A DNA stretch of 9,671 nucleotides, from the NCBI GenBank assembly GCA_028711355.1, contig JAQTSL010000125.1:1-9671 (forward strand). The letters run 5' to 3'. Made by a program: the position numbers and the translations under genes. The stretch's first letter is position 1. Each line of letters begins with the position of its first letter. The DNA comes from Rhodoferax sp. (GTDB lineage Bacteria; Pseudomonadota; Gammaproteobacteria; Burkholderiales; Burkholderiaceae_C). Positions 1 through 5,052 of the stretch are shown in pieces. The notes beneath the pieces were generated by a model. That model was not told the origin of the DNA. It was given only the letters and a program-made list of their open reading frames with translations, and made no database searches.

Positions 1-824
1 CCCAGGCAGACCCCACCAAAACGCTTGTTCGGCACAAAAGGAATGTCTTCGCCGGTGAACCACAACACGCTGTTGGTGGCAGACTTGCGGCTGGAACCGG
101 TGCCGACCACGTCACCCACATAGGCTACCAGGTTGCCACGGGCACGCAGGTCTTCGATGAACTTGACCGGACCGCGTTTGCCGTCGGCTTCGGGGGTGAT
201 GCCGTCACGCGCGTTTTTGAGCATTGCCAGCGCGTGCAGCGGAATGTCAGGGCGGCTCCAGGCATCGGGTGCCGGTGACAAATCGTCGGTGTTGGTTTCG
301 CCAGTCACCTTGAGCACGGTCAGCGTGATGCTTTTCGGCACTTCAGGGCGACTGGTAAACCACTCGGCATCGGCCCAGCTTTGCAACACACCTTTGGCTT
401 GGGCATTGCCTTTGTCGGCTTTTTCGTTGACGTCGTGGAACTGGTCAAACATCAACAGGGTTTTCTTCAGGGCGGCCGCGGCAACCGGGGCCACCGCAGC
501 ATCGTCGAGCAGATCAATCAGCGGGGTCAGGTTGTAGCCACCCAACATGGTGCCCAACAGTTCGGTCGCTTTTTCGCGACTGATCAAGCTGCACTTTTCA
601 GTGCCATGGGCCACAGCGGCCAAGTAGCTGGCCTTGACCTTGGCGGCATCATCCACACCGGCTGGCACGCGGTGGGTAATAAGTTCCAGCAGAAAAGCCT
701 CTTCGCCTACAGTCGGATTCTTCAGCAACTCAATCAGCGCAGCGGTTTGTTGAGCGGTCAGCGGCAGCGCCGGAATACCAAGAGCAGCGCGCTCGGCAAC
801 GTGGGTTCGGTAGGTTGTTAACAT
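1..824 (-). CDS. acnB: Aconitate hydratase B, N-terminal 274 residues (partial, runs off left edge)
   Basis: AcnB interconverts citrate and isocitrate through cis-aconitate with a [4Fe-4S] cluster, and in many proteobacteria also acts on 2-methyl-cis-aconitate. The visible part begins MLTTYRTHVAERAA and contains the helical HEAT-like N-terminal domain (about 1-160), with LLGTMLGGYN at 89-98 and LQSWADAEWF at 147-156. The swivel domain follows, with TGETNTDDLSPAPDAWSRPD at 174-193 and YVGDVVGTGSSRKSATNS at 235-252. These blocks are typical of AcnB and distinguish it from AcnA, where the swivel domain is C-terminal. The cluster cysteines lie beyond the window. The start is supported by AAGGAG seven bases upstream. 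The gene lies 84 bases downstream of the CitE-like lyase on the same strand and is probably co-transcribed with it and mdh, although a separate promoter in the gap is possible. No frameshift is seen. Confidence 0.96.
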   Translation of the reverse strand, partial: MLTTYRTHVAERAALGIPALPLTAQQTAALIELLKNPTVGEEAFLLELITHRVPAGVDDAAKVKASYLAAVAHGTEKCSLISREKATELLGTMLGGYNLTPLIDLLDDAAVAPVAAAALKKTLLMFDQFHDVNEKADKGNAQAKGVLQSWADAEWFTSRPEVPKSITLTVLKVTGETNTDDLSPAPDAWSRPDIPLHALAMLKNARDGITPEADGKRGPVKFIEDLRARGNLVAYVGDVVGTGSSRKSATNSVLWFTGEDIPFVPNKRFGGVCL

Positions 825-908
825 TTTCAAACTCCTTTGCTATACAAAAATGGTGGAGGGCACTAATAAAAGGGGAACCGGGGCAGACCTGACAAGCGTG
901 GTCTGAAG
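825..908 (-). other. Lyase-acnB intergenic gap
   Basis: This 84-bp gap holds the acnB ribosome site (AAGGAG, minus strand, about 833-838) and a short 6-bp inverted repeat, CAGACC (884-889) with GGTCTG (900-905). The stem is too weak and lacks an adjacent T run, so it is not called a terminator. No clear promoter is seen. Confidence 0.4.
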
Positions 909-1958
909 TCAATGAACAAAAAACTGATGCGCCGGATCTTGCACTGCAAGGCGTCCGGTCTGTTGCGCTTTTTCAAGCACCCGCCAGTAATAACGGTAAC
1001 TGGCCCGGTCATGCAGTTGCCCGTCAACGGAAATGGGCGCCCACTGCGCTACCTGTGCGTCGCAAATGATACGGCTGGCCAACGTCACTTCACTTGCATC
1101 TGGCGCAAACGCCGACAAAATGGGGCGGATTTGATCTGGGTGAATGCTCCACATCCTGGTAAAACCCAGCAGACGTGCGGCCCGACGGGCAGCGTCATGA
1201 ACCAGCTTCAAATCCCGAAACTCGGTAACGACCCCATGCGACGGCGTCTTGCCATAAGCATGGCAGGCGCTGGATAGTTCAAGCTTGGCACGCACCACCA
1301 TGGGGTGGCTGAACTGGTCAATCGCACCATCACGCGCGCAGGCAGCAACCCCCATGGCTGAAGCGGGAATCGCCCCACCGTGAGCAGAGACAAAGTCCAT
1401 TAAGCCAAGACTGACCGACTCAACGCGTGAGTGCGCTGCGATTTGCTTGACGTTGGCGACCGCCAGGGGTGACTCAACCAACACATGGATCGGCAGCGGC
1501 GTTGCGAGCGCCACACCCTGGCTGGCCTGATCAATGCAAACCGCCGCTTGATCAACATCTGAAACGCTGTCAACCTTGGGCACCATGACATGACACAAAA
1601 ACTGCCCTGCCTGCCCAACCACGATCTGCACATCTTGCTCGAAGGCAGGATGATCCACAGGATGCACCCGAACCGCCACCCGGCGATCAGGCCCGCCCTG
1701 CCCTGGATTCCCGCCAGCGAAAGTCTGGTCAAGCAACTCTGCCACCATCAACGCGTGCTCCCGCTCGCCACCCACGGGCGCTCCATCTTCACAATCGAGG
1801 GTGACGTCAAATACGCAAGCGCCAAACTCCTGCATCAGCTCGGCTTGCAAAGCCAGACTCTTGAGCATTCGGCTGCGCACACCGCAATAGTGATCGCACA
1901 CCGGCAAGCTGGTAGCCACTACAGAGCCCAGCAACGCGTCGCGGGGATCGGTCACCAT
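909..1958 (-). CDS. CitE-like / HpcH-HpaI aldolase family lyase, substrate unknown
   Basis: This 349-residue protein belongs to the CitE / malyl-CoA lyase branch of the HpcH/HpaI TIM-barrel family, whose members cleave or form C-C bonds in short acyl-CoA esters with Mg2+. Family marks include DCEDG at 55-59, RVH at 97-99, MVPKV at 125-129, VES at 161-163 (E162 a likely metal ligand), LGLMDF at 184-189 (D188 the second likely ligand) and SIHPDQ at 271-276. It is longer than typical CitE (about 290 residues), with extra sequence at both ends. Neither citrate-lyase alpha nor gamma partner genes are nearby, so a role in citrate lyase is unlikely; a malyl-CoA, citramalyl-CoA or related lyase/thioesterase is more plausible. 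It starts 21 bases after the mdh stop, which argues for one transcript. Its Shine-Dalgarno match is poor, so it may depend on translation of mdh. The substrate cannot be read from the sequence. Confidence 0.85.
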   Translation of the reverse strand: MVTDPRDALLGSVVATSLPVCDHYCGVRSRMLKSLALQAELMQEFGACVFDVTLDCEDGAPVGGEREHALMVAELLDQTFAGGNPGQGGPDRRVAVRVHPVDHPAFEQDVQIVVGQAGQFLCHVMVPKVDSVSDVDQAAVCIDQASQGVALATPLPIHVLVESPLAVANVKQIAAHSRVESVSLGLMDFVSAHGGAIPASAMGVAACARDGAIDQFSHPMVVRAKLELSSACHAYGKTPSHGVVTEFRDLKLVHDAARRAARLLGFTRMWSIHPDQIRPILSAFAPDASEVTLASRIICDAQVAQWAPISVDGQLHDRASYRYYWRVLEKAQQTGRLAVQDPAHQFFVH

Positions 1959-1979
1959 GCGGGTTCTGCGGCAAATGCG

Positions 1980-2966
1980 TTACAACAGATGTGCAACGCC
2001 AGCTTGCTCGTCCTGTAGTTCCTTGAGCGTCTTGTTGATGCACTCCTGGCTAAAGGCGTCGATCGACAGGCCTTCAACAATCTTGTATTCGCCATCGGCA
2101 CAAGTGCACGGAAAGCCGAACATCGTCCCCACGGGAATCCCATATTCGCCATTGGACGGCACCCCCATGGTGACCCAGGCGCCGTTGGTGCCTAACGCCC
2201 AATCGCGCATATGGTCAATGGCAGCGTTGGCGGCTGACGCTGCCGACGACACGCCGCGAGCGGCAATGATCGCGGCGCCCCGTTTGCCAACGGTCGGCAG
2301 GAACACGTCCTTGTTCCAGGTAGCGTCGTTGATCATGTCTTTCACACTGGCACCGTCGATGGTGGCAAAGCGGTAGTCGGCGTACATCGTGGGCGAGTGG
2401 TTGCCCCACACTGCCATACTCTTGATGGACGACACCGCCTTGCCGGTCTTGGACGCCAGTTGGCTCAGCGCGCGGTTGTGATCCAGGCGCAGCATAGCGG
2501 TAAAGTTCTTGGCGGGCAGATTGACCGCACTCTTCATCGCGATGTAAGCGTTGGTGTTGGCCGGGTTGCCCACCACCAGCACCTTCACATCGCGGCTGGC
2601 AACGGCATCGAGTGCCTTGCCCTGGCCAATGAAAATTTCGCCATTGACGGCCAGCAGCTCAGCGCGCTCCATACCTGGGCCGCGCGGACGCGAGCCAATC
2701 AGCAAGGCGTAGTCAACATCCTTAAAAGCCGTCATCGGGTCACTGTGGGCTTGCATGCCAACAAGCAGGGGAAAGGCGCAATCCTGCAATTCCATCATCA
2801 CGCCCTGCAACGCCTGTTGCGCTTTTTCGACCGGCACTTCCAGCAAACTCAGGATGACCGGCTGGTCTTTGCCCAGCATTTCACCAGAGGCGATGCGGAA
2901 CAGGATGGCGTAACCAATTTGACCAGCCGCACCGGTGACTGCAACGCGGACGGGTTTCTTGCTCAT
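1980..2966 (-). CDS. mdh: Malate dehydrogenase (NAD-dependent)
   Basis: Mdh oxidises malate to oxaloacetate with NAD+ in the cytoplasm, supplying the substrate of the citrate synthase encoded at the other end of the window. The 328-residue length is normal for the LDH-like MDH type found in betaproteobacteria. Visible elements: Rossmann loop GAAGQIG at 12-18; acidic residue E43 at the end of the second beta strand, where NAD ribose is bound; substrate-binding arginines in SRPRGPGMER at 92-101; VGNPANTNA at 132-140; and the catalytic Asp-His pair D162 (RLDHNR) and H190 (WGNHSPT). The start has GGAG about eight bases upstream. It is the first gene of the leftward unit mdh, lyase, acnB, transcribed away from the GntR regulator, and its expression may be set at the shared divergent region. 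Confidence 0.97.
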   Translation of the reverse strand: MSKKPVRVAVTGAAGQIGYAILFRIASGEMLGKDQPVILSLLEVPVEKAQQALQGVMMELQDCAFPLLVGMQAHSDPMTAFKDVDYALLIGSRPRGPGMERAELLAVNGEIFIGQGKALDAVASRDVKVLVVGNPANTNAYIAMKSAVNLPAKNFTAMLRLDHNRALSQLASKTGKAVSSIKSMAVWGNHSPTMYADYRFATIDGASVKDMINDATWNKDVFLPTVGKRGAAIIAARGVSSAASAANAAIDHMRDWALGTNGAWVTMGVPSNGEYGIPVGTMFGFPCTCADGEYKIVEGLSIDAFSQECINKTLKELQDEQAGVAHLL

Positions 2967-3080
2967 AGTATTTCTCCAGATGTATGAAAAATGCCGATTC
3001 GGGTAAGGCCAGGCCAGACGCGCGAATCGGTCCGCGTCAAGCGGCGGGAGTGTACCCCCGAAACCCGACGCATCGTCAAT

Positions 3081-3108
3081 TTGTCTTATGTCTTATATAA
3101 GATATGAT
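3081..3108 (+). promoter_or_regulatory. Predicted gntR promoter
   Basis: TTGTCT (3081-3086) and TATGAT (3103-3108) form a plausible sigma-70 promoter with a 16-base spacer. The -10 differs from consensus at one base. Transcription would begin near 3115, giving a leader of about 30 bases that includes the GAGGAG ribosome site (3130-3135) of the regulator. The spacer contains the palindrome listed next, so a repressor bound there would block polymerase. Confidence 0.6.
3091..3102. promoter_or_regulatory. Perfect 12-bp palindrome, candidate GntR operator
   Basis: TCTTATATAAGA is its own reverse complement. Partial symmetry continues outward: nine of eleven pairs match across 3086-3107. The half-site GTCTTAT occurs twice in tandem (3083-3089, 3090-3096), the second running into the palindrome. 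GntR-family dimers of the HutC type commonly bind AT-centred palindromes next to their own gene, so autoregulation is the natural reading. The link to this regulator is inferred from position. Confidence 0.6.
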
Positions 3109-3144
3109 TAGGAAAAACAAGGACGACCCGAGGAGACATTCATC

Positions 3145-3948
3145 ATGCCCGCACTGTCTGACCCCAGAACCGACCTCAAGCCACCCCTTAGCGGCGCTTC
3201 AGTCGCCAGCAGCGCTGGCGCAACTGCGGCTTTCAGCCCGCTTTATCAGCAGATCAAGGGTTTGATTCTCAACAGTCTGCGCGCCGGCGAGTGGAAGCCT
3301 GGCGAATCGATCCCGAGCGAAACCGACCTGGCAGTGCGCTACCGGGTCAGTCAGGGCACGGTCCGCAAGGCGATCGACGAACTGGCGGCCGAAAACTTGC
3401 TGTTGCGCCGTCAGGGCAAAGGAACTTTTGTCGCCACCCACGCCGAGCAACAGGTTCAATTCAGATTTTTGCGGCTGGTGCCCGACAGCGGAACCCGTGG
3501 CAGCGAAGGCCCGGCGCAGCGCAATATCATCGAGTGCCGACGCACTCGCGCCAACGCCGACGTTAACCGGGCGCTGGCCCTGCGCTCTGGCGATCAGGTG
3601 TTACAAGCCAGACGCGTGCTCAGCTTCGGTGGGACTCCCGTGATTTTGGAAGATATTTGGTTGCCCGCTGCGCCCTTCAAGGGGCTGACGGCAGAACGCT
3701 TGGCCAACTACCAGGGTCCCATGTACGCGCTGTTTGAAACCGAGTTCAACGTTCGCATGGTACGTGCGCAAGAAAGTATCCGGGCGGTGGCCGCCAGCGC
3801 AGCGCAAGCGACGCTGCTCACTACTGCCGTGGGCACGCCGCTGCTCAGTGTTGAACGCGTGGCCTACACCTATCACGACGAGCCGATGGAATTGCGGCGT
3901 GGCTACTACCGCACCGACACGCACCATTACCAAAACGACGTCAGTTGA
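3145..3948 (+). CDS. GntR-family transcriptional regulator, HutC subfamily (wHTH + UTRA)
   Basis: This 267-residue DNA-binding regulator has an Ala/Ser/Pro-rich N-terminal tail (1-30) and a winged helix-turn-helix at about 31-97: PLYQQIKGLI, then GEWKPGESIPSETDLAVRY at 48-66, VSQGTVRKAIDEL at 68-80 and the wing RRQGKGTFVA at 88-97. A UTRA ligand-binding domain follows at about 107-262, with RRVLSFGGTPVILEDIWLP at 156-174 and ending RGYYRTDTHHY. UTRA domains sense small molecules. The GAGGAG site nine bases upstream supports the start. The gene lies between the mdh-lyase-acnB arm and the sdh-gltA arm, so a TCA-linked effector is a reasonable inference, but neither ligand nor targets can be read from the sequence. 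Its stop codon lies inside a strong hairpin. A different job, unrelated to TCA genes, cannot be excluded. Confidence 0.92.
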   Translation: MPALSDPRTDLKPPLSGASVASSAGATAAFSPLYQQIKGLILNSLRAGEWKPGESIPSETDLAVRYRVSQGTVRKAIDELAAENLLLRRQGKGTFVATHAEQQVQFRFLRLVPDSGTRGSEGPAQRNIIECRRTRANADVNRALALRSGDQVLQARRVLSFGGTPVILEDIWLPAAPFKGLTAERLANYQGPMYALFETEFNVRMVRAQESIRAVAASAAQATLLTTAVGTPLLSVERVAYTYHDEPMELRRGYYRTDTHHYQNDVS

Positions 3949-3972
3949 CGCTCAATTTGTCAACTTGACGTC
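3937..3972 (+). other. Strong stem-loop spanning the gntR stop codon (possible terminator or attenuator)
   Basis: GACGTCAGTTGAC (3937-3949) faces GTCAACTTGACGTC (3959-3972). They form 13 base pairs (7 inner, 6 outer) interrupted by one bulged T at 3966, with a nine-base loop. The gntR stop TGA (3946-3948) is in the left arm. The downstream sequence is only moderately T-rich and has no continuous T run, so this is not a canonical Rho-independent terminator. It could still reduce read-through from gntR into sdhC, protect the mRNA 3' end, or be a DNA-level site. Confidence 0.6.
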
Positions 3973-4141
3973 AGGCTTTCCTTGTCCAAGATCAATAAAC
4001 CTGTTTTTCATGAAATCGTGACCGACATCAAGCGCTACGGCCGCAATATCGCGGCGTATGATGCCGCCCTGCAATAGAATTTTCGGCGTGACCGGAATTC
4101 TTCGGTTACCAAGCAGTTACTTAAAACATAGAAAGCAACTT
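3949..4141 (+). promoter_or_regulatory. sdhC upstream region
   Basis: This 193-bp gap should carry the sdh operon promoter unless sdhC is read from the gntR transcript. Candidate -10 elements are TATGAT (4057-4062) and TAGAAT (4075-4080), each lacking a convincing -35 at normal distance. TTGACG at 3965-3970 resembles a -35 but has no good partner. The 10-mer TCAATTTGTC (3952-3961) is also present upstream of gntR (3076-3085). A short possible ORF (3982-4077) lies here. The sdhC start has only a weak GAAAG (4131-4135) ahead of it. Confidence 0.4.
3982..4077 (+). CDS. Possible 31-codon small ORF or gene remnant (TTG start)
   Basis: Not recognised. Reading from TTG at 3982 gives (M)SKINKPVFHEIVTDIKRY followed by GRNIAAYDAALQ and a TAG. 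The C-terminal two thirds look like an amphipathic helix. Codons 14-31 mostly end in G or C, similar to the neighbouring genes and unusual for an intergenic spacer. A weak AGG precedes the TTG by six bases; there is no ATG in frame. It is in the same frame as gntR, after its stop. It could be a small protein, a remnant of a longer gene, or chance. Confidence 0.2.
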   Translation: MSKINKPVFHEIVTDIKRYGRNIAAYDAALQ

Positions 4142-4585
4142 ATGTCTGACACAGCAACTAGCCCGGCAAAAGCCCGCCCTGAATTTCGCAACATTGAGTT
4201 TGCCAGTCTGCGCACCCTGCGCTGGCCTTTGGCGTCCATCGTTTCGGGGATGCATCGCGTCAGCGGCGCCATCATGTTCTTCCTGATGCCATTCGTCATT
4301 TGGATGTTCGACAACTCGATTTCGTCGGAAATTTCGTTCGCAAAATTCAAGGCGGCGTTTGACGTCGGTATGTTCGGCCTGCCCGGTTTTATCTGGAAAT
4401 TGGTGGTACTTGGTCTGATCTGGGCCTACCTGCACCACTTCATTGCCGGCATCCGACACCTGTGGATGGACACGCACCACGAACAGGTGACCAAAGAATT
4501 TGGTCATCAGACCGCCGTCGTCGTTATGTCGTTGACGCTCGGCCTGACCGTCATTCTGGGCGCCAAACTCTTTGGTCTTTACTAA
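4142..4585 (+). CDS. sdhC: Succinate dehydrogenase cytochrome b556 subunit
   Basis: SdhC is one of the two inner-membrane anchors of complex II; it carries heme b and helps form the ubiquinone site. The 147-residue protein starts MSDTATSPAK and has the family block SIVSGMHRVSG (S35 and R39 match quinone-site residues S27 and R31 of E. coli) and YLHHFIAGIRHLWMD at 96-110, where H99 aligns with the heme ligand H84. Three membrane helices are visible at about 36-57, 83-106 and 124-146. An in-frame ATG at 4058 would add 28 residues, but that extension is not membrane- or family-like, so 4142 is preferred. It is the first gene of sdhCDABE-gltA, with 14 bases between its stop and sdhD. Confidence 0.96.
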   Translation: MSDTATSPAKARPEFRNIEFASLRTLRWPLASIVSGMHRVSGAIMFFLMPFVIWMFDNSISSEISFAKFKAAFDVGMFGLPGFIWKLVVLGLIWAYLHHFIAGIRHLWMDTHHEQVTKEFGHQTAVVVMSLTLGLTVILGAKLFGLY

Positions 4586-4599
4586 TTCAGGAGCACTTT

Positions 4600-4965
4600 A
4601 TGTCTGTCAATTACGGATCCCACCGCACGGTCGTTGGCGCCCACTACGGGATGCGCGACTGGCTGTCGCAGCGTGTCACGGCGGTCGTTATTGGTCTCTT
4701 TACCTTGGTCGTGCTGGCACAGGTCATCTTCAGCAAAGGTCCGGTGAGTTATGAGCTCTGGTCCGGCATTTTTGCTGCCCAATGGATGAAAACGCTGACC
4801 TTTGTCGTCATCGTCTCGATGCTCTATCACGTCTGGGTTGGCATGCGCAATGTCTTTATGGACTACGTCAAACCCTATGCGGTTCGCTTTGTATTTCATG
4901 TGTTTGCCATCGTCTGGCTGACTGGCTGCACAGGTTGGGCGATCCAGGTGCTTTGGCGTCTTTGA
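4600..4965 (+). CDS. sdhD: Succinate dehydrogenase membrane anchor subunit
   Basis: SdhD is the second small membrane anchor of complex II. It is 121 residues, close to the usual 115-125. The family blocks are GMRDWLSQRVTAVV at 17-30, YELWSGIFAAQWMKTLT at 51-67 and YHVWVGMRNVFMDYVKPYAVR at 76-96. D88-Y89 match the quinone-site Asp-Tyr pair of E. coli (D82-Y83), and H77 corresponds to its conserved H71. Three helices are visible at about 25-45, 63-84 and 95-118. The start at 4600 is fixed by AGGAG (4589-4593) six bases upstream; longer in-frame starts lie within sdhC and are rejected. Confidence 0.96.
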   Translation: MSVNYGSHRTVVGAHYGMRDWLSQRVTAVVIGLFTLVVLAQVIFSKGPVSYELWSGIFAAQWMKTLTFVVIVSMLYHVWVGMRNVFMDYVKPYAVRFVFHVFAIVWLTGCTGWAIQVLWRL

Positions 4966-5052
4966 TTACTGCCCCCGACGCCATCAACGCAATATCCATA
5001 AGGCCATTGCCTGGTTGCGACCCCCAGAAAACCGGAATTACCAAAAATTATC

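Larger units (their letters stand above)
2967..3144. promoter_or_regulatory. Divergent mdh / gntR promoter region
   Basis: This 178-bp gap between two divergent genes must hold the start signals for both. Besides the gntR promoter and palindrome listed separately, the minus strand offers two candidate mdh promoters. One is TTGACG (3079-3074) with a TACACT -10 (3054-3049) after a long 19-base spacer. The other is TTGTTT (3120-3115), a 17-base spacer and TATAAG (3097-3092), whose -10 falls inside the palindrome. An 8-bp inverted repeat, CCGATTCG at 2994-3001 and CGAATCGG at 3023-3030, could fold in the mdh leader RNA. Which promoter is used cannot be decided by eye. Confidence 0.6.

Noticed and set aside
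381..821. 146-codon open frame on the plus strand
   Set aside because: Antisense to the clearly recognisable acnB N terminus.
884..905. Terminator between the lyase gene and acnB
   Set aside because: Only a 6-bp stem with a 10-base loop and no T run directly after it on the minus strand; read-through into acnB is more likely.
2397..2987. 196-codon open frame on the plus strand
   Set aside because: Antisense to mdh over nearly all its length, with no family resemblance or ribosome site.
4058..4141. Upstream ATG extending sdhC by 28 residues
   Set aside because: The extension lacks family resemblance; the known SdhC N terminus fits the ATG at 4142.
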